Shown here: one piece after another, positions 38,817-50,171 of the stretch
How positions within the stretch are numbered: the first letter of the stretch is position 1
Layout of the letters: the number at the start of each line of letters is the position of its first letter
Origin: Lanius collurio
Taxonomy: Eukaryota; Chordata; Aves; Passeriformes; Laniidae
NCBI GenBank assembly: GCA_020086605.1
Contig: JACBWW010000003.1
Location: 1,637,101-1,701,100 of the forward strand
Reading direction: 5' to 3'
Length of the DNA stretch: 64,000 nt
Notes under the pieces: model-generated
Databases searched by the model: none
Seen by the model: the letters and a program-made list of their open reading frames with translations, nothing else
Told to the model about the DNA's origin: nothing
Program-made: the position numbers and the translations under genes

Positions 38817-41487
38817 GCTAAGCTAATGACATCAAAACACCAAAAAAATGCCGTGATTCCTTAACATGTCCTATACCCACTCAGGACACCTGACCTAAAA
38901 GTGTTTTGTTGAAGACAACAAAGAAACTCATGAGGACTATTTCTGGAGGTACTAGACATTATCAAAGCTTTTGTAAAGCTGGCACAGAGCCAGCAGCCTG
39001 ACCCTGTCTTTGTAGAGACTCAGAAGGGAGCCTAAGACATGAGCTGGTCTGCCCACATAGGGAACGAGGGGTCTCCAGCCATAAGCACCTCCGCCGTGGT
39101 GCGTGGAGAGCACACAGTGGGCAGCAAGTGTGGAGGTGTGGGGATGAAAACCTGGAGAGGTGAGGAAGGAAGGCAGCACAGGCTCTTTTGAAGGTAGTAT
39201 TGCTGTGCTGGGCCCCAGCTGCCTGCTTTGCCTGGTCTCATCCCACAGCAGAGAACCCACAGCCCTGCAGCTGTTATCATCCACTACTACCAATTACTTG
39301 CAGAAATTCTCCTCCCTTTAGTCCTCCAGCAGATGTCTTGTGGCTCAGATTCAGGAAAATCACTACACCCATCTTGGACACAATAGACACATCTTTCAGT
39401 GGCACCAGAAGTGAGGAAGTAATTTGCCATGCCCTTATAAAGGCAAATTTTCCATGTATGCAGAGTCACATGGACTGCAGGGTTAGGAATTGCCCTGTTT
39501 CAATTAACCTAGTCTGTGCTGCCACTGCGCCCTGAGGGTGATGGTAACATCCCCTACACCTACATCTCTTTATATTCTACAGTTTGTTATTTCTTAAGTA
39601 TTTATTTCCAGACAAATCATCAGCACTAACCAGACCAGAGAGGAGTCCTCTTTGCCAGGAAGCTTCTCAAGATTCCAGTTTCATGAATCAGATTTCTGTT
39701 TAACTCATTTTATTTGGCACAAAACACAGCAGATTCATTCCATGCAGAGCAGCAACAGCAGAAAACAATGCAAGAATCTTTCAGGGGGGGCATAAGCTGG
39801 TATGTGAAGGGAAGAAGCCAGTGTATCAAATCCAATTTGATAACTGTCTCTTTTTCAAGCACACAGGACTTGCCAAGTAGATGCACTCTGCTGTCAGTCT
39901 TTAGCTTTCTTTCTCTTCCCAATCACTCTGTTAGGAATCAAAATTCATGTTTTGTAAACACCTGCACCCCAGTTTAGGAAAGAGCTGTGGCTATGGGGGC
40001 AGCAGGAAGAATTTGCAAGAGTTTTGTTAAAGTGCTGACAAGCCCTCAGCAGGTATAGGGGTGTACCTGATTCAAACAATGTCTCACAGATCTGTTTTCC
40101 TCCCAAGGCTAAGCAAGATTTAATCTGTTAGAAGGTTTGGTGGACATCTTTAAAAAATACGTGGTATGAAAGTACCAAATTTTGAGTCTGAGACTAAAAT
40201 GCAGCCTTGCCTTTCCGCTGACAGCATGAGATGCATGCTGTTTGCTTACTCATCACAGTAACCAGCCTGGTGCATCTTTCCAGGTTTTCAATATTAGATT
40301 ATCTGAGGATATAAAATCAAGTTGGCAGAATGAGTCAGCTGATAGATTATTGCCTAGTAAAAAAAAAAAAGGACAGGAATGTCATTATATTTGCCGACAA
40401 AGAACCACATGTATCTCTGAGGTTGTAAAGATAATAAGCATGAACTCAATTATTGCTAATATGCTCTGCTTCATGTCTCAGATATTTCTTTTATATAATT
40501 TTTGTTAATATCCTAGCATTGACAAAATGCTTCAGAGAAATTAAACTGATGAATACTGTTTCACTGGTCTCATTAAAAATTCAAGCAATACCACAATAAC
40601 AATAAAAGTTATTGTTAAAAAAACAAACTATTCCAGCTTAATGATATCAAATGCAATTAAGAAAATGGCATATTAACTCCAATGTTAATAGGAGTACGGT
40701 TCAGATTGCTAAAAAGTTTTTTTTTTCTATTTTGGACATCACACCTAGTTCTCTCTTTTTGTAGAGCTGAAAAATAATATTTCACTTTACACACAAATGT
40801 TATATATTCCCAGCTAGATCTGGGATAGATGATGGCTGTCTGGCAGTTGCTGCTGCAGCTAAGCCTTTACACAGCAGAAAAAATCCCAGCAGCAAATGAC
40901 AGTGGAATTCAGTTAATAGTCCATTTGGAAGCTGGAAACTGTTGTCTACTCTGCCGCTGGGAGCCTGTACACTCTACCAGTCTTTTTCCTGACATGCCTG
41001 TGGTATAGCACATTGCCAGCTCTCCACAAGGTTTCCCTCAGGTCCAGTCTGGCCCAGGGAACAGATATGGTGGCCTCACTTTGCTCCAAAGGAGTACTTC
41101 TCTGGATGCTGTCCTGAGCTCCAGCAACAGATGGTCATTCAAGAAGACACTTTGGGAGAAACCTGCTCATTTTTCTCCTGCATTGGCCAGGGCCCTTTAG
41201 GTATAAATACCATAATACCAGTGAGGTTCTTTAGGCAGAGTTGGAGGGAATCACACCAGCAAGGTGGTCTGAGTAAAACTGCCAGACTGATGGAAATCGT
41301 TACCTGAGCCTCACCAGGTAACAAGGACCGTATTTCCACACAGCTGTGGACTGAGCCCTCGCAGCCTTCAGCTGAGTCCACAGGCAGTGGGAAGGCCTGG
41401 CACACTTCCCCACCAGGAGGACTTTGGAGATAAAAGGCAGCTGTGGAAGGCTGACCCTGACTGGAAACCAAGTGCTCATTAAGGCCA

Positions 41488-42085
41488 ATATGAGTCCCTC
41501 CCATAGGATGTAGCCCTTCAGGCTGCTCCAGTGTGGGTCCCCCACAAGTCACAAGTCCTGTCAACAAACCTGCTCCTATGTAGACTCCTCTGTCCATGGG
41601 GACACAGATCCTGCCAGGAGCCTGCTCCAGTGGGGTCCTACCTATGGGGTCCCTCAGGTACCTCCACCTGCTCTGCTGTGGGGTCCTCCATGCACATCAG
41701 GTGGATCTGTGCTCCTCCATGGGCTGCAGAGGCACAGCTGCCTCACCATGGTCTGAATCATGGGCTGCAGGAGAACCACTGCTCCAGTGCCTGGAGTACT
41801 TTCTGCTCTTCTTTCTCCACTGACCTTGGGTCTTCAGGGCTGTTCTTCTCACATATTCTCACTCCTCTCTCTGGCTGCAGTTGCTTTTGCACAGTAATTG
41901 TTCCCCCTTCTTAAATATGTTATCCCAGAAGTCCCACCACTGTTGCTGATGGGCTCAGCCGTGGCCAGCAGCAGATCCACTTTGGAGCCTGCTGGCACTG
42001 GCCTCATCAAACGTGGGGGAAGAAACCTCTCACAGAATCCCTGTCTGCCTCCAGCTACCAAAACCTTACCATGCAAACCCAATAT
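41488..42085 (-). mobile_element. Avian endogenous-retrovirus-type repeat (LTR/leader fragment)
   Basis: This 600-bp block resembles a high-copy avian LTR-element sequence, in reverse orientation. On the minus strand, landmarks include a conserved 'ataacatatttaagaaggggg' type stretch (41911-41932 region), 'gagagaggagtgagaatatgtgaga', and a run of degenerate units around 'ctggagcag' and 'catggaggac' (41520-41740). The likely source is a retroviral LTR plus the untranslated leader of a defective endogenous element. No gag, pol or env frame is present, so it cannot be autonomous. Family naming from memory is uncertain. Open frames of 110-152 codons across it are not viral genes that I can recognise. 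Confidence 0.55.
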
Positions 42086-44637
42086 AACATTCCATCCTTC
42101 TGGCCTCCCTGGAGGAAGGGCAGATATCTACACAGCTGGCTCATCCAAGATCTTCTCCTCTCATGGTCAGGAGCAGAGCCCTCTGATCATCAGTGAGGGA
42201 AGTTGGTATCGCAAAGGAAGAAAAAACTAATGTGGAAGCAGCAAGGAAAAGCTGCAAACTATGATACTGAGGTGTGGAAGGAAGACAGCTTACCTCAGCC
42301 CTCTCTCAACACAGAAACAAATGCCACAGGCAAAATCCAAAATGGCAGATCAGAACCCCAGTTTCCAAAGGCTTTTCTGCAACAGAAGCTGTGACTACTG
42401 GCTGTTAAACAGACTTAATGGTGTATAGCTTCCTGTCATCTCAGATAGTTACAAAACAAGGGGGATGCAGATGCTGCCAGCCTGTGCTGTGTCATCACCG
42501 TGGTGGCTGTCACTCTGCATGCCTGGGGAATGCTGCAGCTCCAGAGAAGCAGGGGTCCCTCACTGCTCCTGAGAGTGATCTCCATGGTTAGGACAGCACC
42601 TTCCTACAGGAACATGCCTTTTTTCTTTCCCCTTGGATAATTTCTCTTTAGTGAAGACTAGCAAAATTGCCCAGTACTGCTTTCTCTGAACATGAACTGC
42701 TTGTAGGATGGTTGGCTAACTCCTTCTTACAGCACTGTGGTGCAAAGAAAAAACATGCTTTCTTTAATTTAATAAGTAAAATAAAATTGAATAAAATGAA
42801 AAAGATTCCTGATGAAAGGTGGTTGCTCTCTTTTTTTTCAATAAAGAGGAAAAATCCAAGTAAGAATAGTGTCCCAAATAGTTCTGATAAACTTCAAAAC
42901 TTCCACTCAAAGAGAAGGAGTTATTAGAAAACATTTCTGAGGCCAGAGAGAATTTTGTATTCATTAACAGGCAAAATTCAAAAGATTAATCATACAGAGT
43001 CTTTGATATTTCATCTTGCAAAAGAATAATCCTGATAGGAAAAATGTTTTGGCAAGAGCACCCTCACTGTTGAACACATGATGGTTACTCTGGAAGAGGG
43101 AACAAGATCTAACTTGTTGAAATGGCACTGCAAATGCAGAAGAAAAGCAGGTTTTACTGAACACTGATACTAGACATTTCTTGGACTACCTCTGACACCA
43201 CACCAGTGGGAGGAATGAAAATAGAAAAGCCATCTTGTTCCTGGCATTTACTTTTCCTCTTTCTCATTCCTGCTGGTTTTAACATTGGGAAAGGATTCTC
43301 TAGGGGGATCATATGGCCATTTGTCTCTGAATAATGAGAAGAACAGGCAGCACAGTGAAAAGCCACACTGGGGGAAAAGAAATCCAAACCACAAGCCATC
43401 AAGGTGAGTTAGTATTTCCGCCCCTGGTTTTGCAAGGGATTAAGTATTAATAAATATTTAACTAATCTCTGCTTTGCCTGTACGACTGAAATATTAATAA
43501 TGGCCGTACATCCTGTAAATCTGTTGTATTTCCTCCATGGCAAGTCTGCAATAGTGCATATAGCTCCAGGCTGTTTCCATGTTACTGAAAATCACATCAT
43601 TGCACTTTTCTGACCCTTTTTCTCCATCATCACTAAAACGGAAAAAGTATTTTTTTTTCCATTCAGACTCTGCTGTCACTCTCCATGCCCACCATATATT
43701 ATTTGCCTCCTCATTATCTCAGCCACAACAGTAAAAGTACAAAATGAAGCACTGAGAAAAAGCCTGGAGCTATCTTAGAATGCCTGATGTCATAAGAATT
43801 ACCTAACTAGCCAACTTCCCTTTGCAATCAGATTTTGATAGGATACCGTGGCTGGAAATCTGTGAAGTGTTTTTAGTTCTGACTTCTGCCTCTGTCTTGT
43901 TTACATATTTTTGTCCTCTCTAGAAGCTTTGAGTTTTATTTGCTTTACTTTGATTTCACAAATATTCTTATTCATGTTTTAGGTTGTATGAATGTCTGAG
44001 GTTTCTAGAACAGACTACACCTTGGTTTTCAGGACAACCCACAACTTCTAGTGCTACATTAAAAGCCTTTTAGCCACAACCCATAAAACATGCATCAGTA
44101 TGGAAAAGATTTACTGATAACCTTTTTTTTCTCTTCTGGTTAGGAGGTACCTCAAATTTCAGGACAACCTAATTTCTAGCCTAATAAAGACTCCTAGTAC
44201 TATTAGCTCCAGCCCAGCTTCTTCCCTGTGTCTCCTCAGTGTGGGAAGCAGGGCAGGGAAGGTGGGCATCCATTGCCTTCCTAACAACACCGAAGGAGCT
44301 GCGGGGACTTCAGTCACAGGTGCCTTGGGAACAGGCCAGCCACCCTATGTGGAAGCCAAGTGAAATGCATATGGCAGTCTTGGTATTTTGAGCTCATAAT
44401 ATGACACCAAAAATAGAAAACAAACTACATCAGATTTGACCTTTTCCAGTTCTGGACAAAACATATTATCAAAGACGATTTTGGCTTTCATCTCTTTTCC
44501 ATTAATATGTGCCTCCCTAGCAAATATTTTATGAATCCCATTGGTTTCTGTGTAGCAAAACCAAATGTTAAAAGAAACCAATCCAAAGGAAATTGTTTGG
44601 CTTTTGGAGTGTTGGGCCTTTTGGTTACATTTCTTTC

Positions 44638-44645
<8 letters not shown>

Positions 44646-44669
<24 letters not shown>
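44646..44669. repeat. Poly(T) tract, 24 bases
   Basis: A run of 24 T, the longest pure homopolymer in the window. Its length in any one assembly is unreliable. Confidence 0.95.
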
Positions 44670-45261
44670 ATCTCTACTTTATTCTTCTGTCCAGAAATTA
44701 CAAAATTAGTTCCCAACTTGGAATACAATTGTTTATGACTATAAATCAATTGACTTCACTGCTGCAGTGCCATCCAAAATGACTTTGTAATCTGGAAAAA
44801 AATAATTGTTCTGAGGAGAAAGGGAGCAATGGACATTTCCCAGGCTTTTTTGACCTTCTGAGCAAGAATTGGAGCTTGCCTAGTGGTTTAGATGCTAATC
44901 TATCTACCCAGTGTGTGGGTGCGCTCTGAGTCACAGCCAACATGTGCACTCACTTCTAAAACAGGGCTTCCTAAATATTTTTGTAAGGGTAGCTTTTGTT
45001 TAACTTTCATTTGGCAGAGTCCCACATTGGGAACGGTCAAAAGCTCAGGAAGGACCATATGTTGCATGTAGAGCTGCTAAGAACAACTTTGAAAGTTTTC
45101 AAATCTTTTTCTCCCAAACTGAAGAAGAAAAGCCTCACCCTTCCCCTTAACATGATTCAAGATATTGCTTTTTTCTCACCCACTTGCCAGAAAACCACAT
45201 GTCAGACTTCAAGTGTGCAACAACTGTCTCTCCACAGTGAAGATAAATGTCTTTTTGTCTG

Positions 45262-45356
45262 GGTTTTGTTGTTGCTGTTTTGTGGTTTGGTTTTTTTTGT
45301 TTGTTTGTTTGTTTTGCTGTTTGAATTTTTTGGTTGTTTTTTTGTGTATTTGTTGC
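45262..45356 (+). repeat. T/G-rich low-complexity tract
   Basis: Nearly only T and G, with (GTTT)n-like stretches around 45295-45317. Frames read through it give Phe/Leu/Val-rich peptides that are artefacts of composition. Confidence 0.85.
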
Positions 45357-45679
45357 ATTTAGTTTTTTAACTCATGCCCAGTTGCCAAAACTCAAGGGGC
45401 ATTCTGCTGAGGATGTTCCAGGCAACTGTAACCATGCAAGTCTGAGCAAACAGGATACAGTGGCCATATACAGGCAGCGGGTAACGCAGAGGTTTCTGCA
45501 AGGAGAAGATTTTTTTTGATATTGTTCTCCCTATTACATAACTGGGAACGGGGATAATGAACATGTTTCAGTCAAAGCATCACAGGTGTTACAAATTGCT
45601 TTCTCTCTTGGAGGCCCTGTTATTAACCCAGTTACTGCTGGTAATAATAGCTGCTGCTCTGCAAATAAGCCTGAAAAAT

Positions 45680-46165
45680 GCACTGGGGCCAGATTCAATA
45701 AAGGGCTTAGGTGACTCAGCGTTAAGTTGATGTAATACCTCATATTTAAGATGTCAGACCTTTGAGCAGAGTCTGAATCCTGAGCAATAGATCTGTAAAG
45801 TGCACAAAGAGTGTTAGGAGCTTGCAATAACAACCCCAAGCAGCTTAGCATGTACCTGCTTAGATCTAGCCAATAAAGCTGGCTGGGTGGGGAGAGAAAC
45901 CTTAAAACCCACCTGTCAGACCTGCAAAGAGATACTTGCATTTTGTTGGGATCTGCAAACTGGATCCCTTCCAAGATATAACTTTGTGGGCTTTTCCTCA
46001 CCCTTTCTTTATTTTCCTTTTCTTCTCCTTCCCTTCCAAGAACTGTGCAGGCATTATGCTTTTTAATGTTCCCTCTTTGCCACAGTTGCCACACAATCAT
46101 AGAACACCCTGCTGCTAAAGCAGTGAGCTGGGAATTGAATGTCCTAAGTTTGGCTCCCTGCTTTG
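45680..46165. mobile_element. Possible ancient amniote interspersed repeat
   Basis: The start ('gccagattcaataaagggcttagg') and later segments ('gtctgaatcctgagcaa', 'cctgcttagatctagcc', 'cacctgtcag') resemble old DNA-transposon-like repeats abundant in turtles and crocodilians. The end has a tRNA-like or conserved block, 'aaagcagtgagctggg ... ggctccctgctttggc'. The resemblance is from memory and diverged. A 212-codon open frame runs across the whole block on the minus strand (45534-46172). It has no known protein pattern and is more likely chance than a gene. Confidence 0.35.
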
Positions 46166-47226
46166 GCTGCACAGTGTGTGTAGGAAGGGGGCTTCATTTC
46201 CTGCCCACCCTCCTCCCCCTGAGCTGATGCCATTAACAGCTCTAAAGTAGGTCAGTGTGAGTGGGCTGGAGGGATGTACTCCTCACCCTCCCTCTGCAAC
46301 TGTGCAGGAAACATTTCAAGATACACTAATCCATAAAGAGAAAGAACATGTTAGGCAACCAAGTCGTGTCTCCTCATGCTCAGAGCACTCACCTGGCATG
46401 AGGGCATCCAGGCTCCTGGCCCTTGTCTCTCCCTGGTTTTCTGCATTTTAACCACTGGTGGTTGAATGTGAATGACAAGAAAAAGAAGTCCAGGCAGCAA
46501 ACCCAAAACTCAGGCCTGTCCAGCTCTGTGTGGAGTAACCAGCACCAGGCAGGTGGTGTAGTTGAAGTGGGACTGCCAGTTGCCAGACTAGCTTGGCATG
46601 GCTTTCTTTCAAGAGGTTGGAGAGATTTGAACATTCTCTATTCAAATAGGGAACGAAAATCTCCAAGTCCTCTAAAGTAAATACTCAGTTTACTATGTAG
46701 TGCTCGGGCAGAGGAGAGGAATTTTTGTATTTGGGCAGCAAAAAGCAAGAGTCACTGGACATAATAAGGTGAGAAATAGGTCCCTGAAATCTGAGTATGC
46801 TTAGAGTACACTTGTGGGACTAATTTTCCCTGTAATAGTCTTAGTTAAGGATATGTACAAAGTGACCCTTGAATTACTCACTCAACTCCACTAAGATTGG
46901 GACATCTAAGGATATGTACAGCTTCAAGATCTTGGTAAACTGAAGAGCAAATAAGTTTTTGAACTTAATCACCACCAGATTTGTTGGGATTTTAGTCTTA
47001 AATGTCTCAGCTGGGCCAAGTCTCTGGTCAGAAAAATACCAATCAAAATGGATTTGACACCTCTCTCCTTTTAAACAAGCAGCAAGGGATAGAGTCTCCT
47101 GCATACTGCAGTGCTCGGAACTCCATCCCTCAGGAAGGAAACACCATGCAAAATTTTGTTCTCAGTTACCTCATTAGAACTTTGACAGCATAACAGGGCC
47201 AAAAATATGATAGCAGGACTGGTTTG

Positions 47227-47383
47227 TGAGGTTTTTTGTTTGTTTTTTTTTTTTTTTAATTTTGCATTTTGATTTTTTGTTTTGTTGTTTGGTTTTGGGG
47301 TGGGCATTTTTTTTTATTTATTTTTTTTTGTTTGGCTGGTTTTTTTGAGGTTTTGTTTGTTTATTTTTTGTTTTATTTCTCAT
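47227..47383 (+). repeat. T/G-rich low-complexity tract
   Basis: About 155 bases almost entirely of T and G, including a run of 15 T. It forms an unusually long pyrimidine-rich lead-in to the AG at 47384-47385. Confidence 0.85.
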
Positions 47384-47385
47384 AG

Positions 47386-47596
47386 GCAAGGTTATGCTAT
47401 GGTATTGCAAGAAATACAAGTAGACCCCTCACTACCAATGGCTCTATGTGGCCAATGCAGTAGAACCTCTACCCCTCAGGAGCCAAGTAGAGCAGAAACC
47501 TTACAGATGCAATTGAAGAAAAAAATCTCAAGAGTCAGAAACCTTCCCAGACTCAGGACTGCAGTGGGCCGCAGAAATGTGCATGATGCCTTTTAG
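47386..47596 (+). other. Weak candidate terminal exon (65-70 codons)
   Basis: A long pyrimidine-rich stretch ends in 'tttctcatag', an acceptable 3' splice site. From here one frame stays open to a TAG at 47594-47596, giving about 69 codons. They are mixed in composition (many Gln, Arg, Leu, Lys), unlike the Phe-rich chance peptides nearby. There is an in-frame ATG near 47396. The product resembles no protein I know. It may be a long non-coding RNA exon or chance. Confidence 0.12.
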
Positions 47597-49199
47597 ATGT
47601 GACCTGTATGCTGAGTGAAACTGCAGAGGTATTCTGAGTCCATTTTAAAATTGCTTCTGCTGTTTTCTCACCCAAACATTGTTTCCCTTTCTTTCAAAGT
47701 TAGCCTAAGCCAGCCGCCCACTGTCCCTCAGAGCCCATCTTCCTGCTCGGGGAGCTGAACGCCTCCAGCTGCTGGTAGCATTCCCACCCGCGTTACCACA
47801 GCAGCACAAACAGCAAAACACTAAACACAAGGATGCTGTGTGGGCAAAGTCCCTGCATCCTCCGGGTTCCTGAGCCTTTGTGCAGCTGCCAGGCCCCTGG
47901 AGGAGCCTGCAGAGTCTGAGTGTTTGCTCCATCTCCTTTTCCAGCTAAGCCTGGCATTTTTATGGGACAACTAAGATAACCTGTTCAAAATGAGTAGTCA
48001 GCACTGCTTACACCAACTTTTTAGTGGCCAGTCTACTCAGCAGGAACATAAATTTTTCCCCAAATACACTTCTCTGTAACCTTTGACAGGTGTATTTGTC
48101 CTTCTTATATATCTGCCTGGGCTCCACCCTTGCACTGCATAAGCCTTTCTTCCAAAGATAAGTCAAGAGGAATTCACATGGAAGCATCTTTCAATGTGGC
48201 TCTAAATGGAGAAGCATGTGAATAGCGTGTGTATTACTTTTGTCTTGTTTTCAGTTTGTTTTTTCTTCCTTTGGACATTTCTGATCTTCAGAGAAAGTCA
48301 GGAGTGATATAGACCTAATTTCCTATCAGCTGACTACAGCTATAGGTTGGATTGACATACACTGATGTGTTAATTTGGCAATATATCAAAACATCAGAGC
48401 CAAAAAAGCTGACAGGCAGCACAGCTCCCTGGAAAACAGATTTCCTGAAATAAATCTTTTGTTTTGACAGTATAACAGCTCTGTTCAAGAACTATATCTG
48501 TCATGGAACAGTATATTTTGATACTTCTAAGACACATCATTTAACTGTGCATGACATTTTGATTTAAAATGTGCATTTACTGGAACTTACAGAGTGTGCT
48601 GGATGGATTAGAAATTGATTCCCCATTAGGTTTTAAAAAGATAGCTGTTTATCAGGAGATAACTAGGGTTGTTTTTCTTGTGATCCACCTGAGACCAGTT
48701 CTTAGTCTGGCACGATTTAATGTGTTAATCCAAAATCCAAACAAGACAAAAGAAAAGAAGTCTTTACTGGGAAATTTATGAAGTGATTACAAAAGTGATA
48801 TTGTTAACAGGGAAACACCCTGCTTTGAAGATGATCATTCATTTAAAGGTCTAAGTCTGAAAGAATGCATTCTGACATGATCAAACAAAAAAATTAGATT
48901 TGAAAATTTTAAAAAATGAAAATAAAAAAAATGAGACTGAGAATGAGCAAGTGTCTGGGAAAACTGTTTCAGATAAAGACTTTTTAAATACTCCTCCTAG
49001 GCAACTATTACATTTTTGTCTTCTCAGGACAGAGAGAGAGCAGATATCTCCCACATCTTCTCATCAGCACATACATAATACCACAGTGCTGTTCTTAGAC
49101 AGCAAGAATGAAATATATTAATTTTACAATGTTTTTTCAAATCTGATATCTAAGTAAGCCATCTTTAATTTGTGTTTGACATTTCATAGCTGAGAAACA

Positions 49200-49552
49200 A
49201 TCCTCAAAAACAAGGAAACAAACAAAAAACCCAACCCTCACCCCAAACACAAATAGATTTTGGTTGAAATATCTTTTTTGGTTTTAACATAAAGGTGATT
49301 TGCTTTTGCAATAATTAAAAAAAAAAAAAAAAAGAAGTAGCCAATAACTGTGTGATAGAAAATTAAAGTACAAGCACAAAAGTGCTGGGGGTTTTTTGAG
49401 GGTTTTTTGCTTGTTTGTTGGTGAGTTTTTATTTCTTTTGGTTTGGTTTTTTTGGTTGGCTGGTTATTTTTTGGGGGTTTTTAATAAAAGTTTAGACCAC
49501 AGTATTTTTGTCATATGCTTTTCTAGAGTTAAAAAAAAAAAAAAAAAAAAAA
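49200..49552. repeat. Cluster of A/C-rich, T/G-rich and poly(A) tracts
   Basis: In order: an A/C-rich tract (about 49203-49252), poly(A) of 17 (49317-49333), a T/G-rich tract (about 49388-49483) and poly(A) of 22 (49531-49552). The A/C- and T/G-rich parts are roughly complementary in composition and could pair weakly. No retroposon body was identified between them. Confidence 0.8.
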
Positions 49553-50121
49553 TCTATATTTAGGCTTTGGAAGTCTACAAATATTATATAAAGAAGAAGC
49601 CTAACATAAGATATTCAAAATACATGAAAAAAATATGAAACCATTATTAAAATAACTAATAATACAAAGGGAGAAGTGCAAAAAGATAGTTTCTGTTATT
49701 TTCCTTGAAAATTTACATCTGCAAGCAAATATTTGGGAATACCTACGACTCTGTCACATAGTTTAGAAGACTGTTTATCGCTTTCTAAGAGGAACTATAT
49801 ATTTGACACACTTTTTCTTTCTAAGATGAGTAAAATACATTGTAATGGCTAATTTACTATTTTTTTCCTTTGAAAGCTCCCTCTGCCAAGAGAATTTCTA
49901 ATGGCTTCAACAAACTTTGCTCCAAATATCTGGTGAACTAGGGCTACAGACCCTCAAAAATCCCAGCTCATAATCACAAGGGAAGAGAAAGTACTTGCCT
50001 GTAGACTGAATCACCTGGCTCTACAGCACGAGACCATCATGGTTCTATGAAAAACACGCCCCATAACTAACCACGGGCTAATTTTTCACTGTTGTGACCA
50101 TCCTGGTGTGTCTTGGAGGCC

Positions 50122-50171
50122 AAAAAAAAAAAAAAAAAACCAAAAAACCCAACAAAGCCAAACCACAAACA
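50122..50171. repeat. Poly(A) tract with A/C-rich extension
   Basis: Eighteen A (50122-50139) continue into 'ccaaaaaacccaacaaagcc' and 'aaaccacaaac'. Same architecture as the tract at 11.0 kb. Confidence 0.85.

Larger units (their letters stand above)
33215..41487. other. 8-kb non-coding stretch, no gene seen
   Basis: No exon or RNA gene was recognised. A GC-richer block at about 38960-39290 holds open frames of 82-115 codons without known protein patterns. Simple-sequence tracts and the palindrome at 34.2 kb are listed separately. The last 350 bases (41139-41487) are moderately GC-rich and may be more of the neighbouring retroviral repeat, but I could not recognise them. Confidence 0.45.
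42086..45679. other. Non-coding stretch rich in simple sequence
   Basis: Mostly AT-rich; a GC-richer part near 44200-44345 shows no known element. Open frames of up to 134 codons (44345-44749, minus) owe part of their length to poly-Lys read from a homopolymer. No gene was recognised. Confidence 0.5.

Noticed and set aside
44345..44749. 134-codon frame (minus) with a poly-Lys stretch
   Set aside because: The poly-Lys comes from translating a 24-base homopolymer, so the frame is an artefact.
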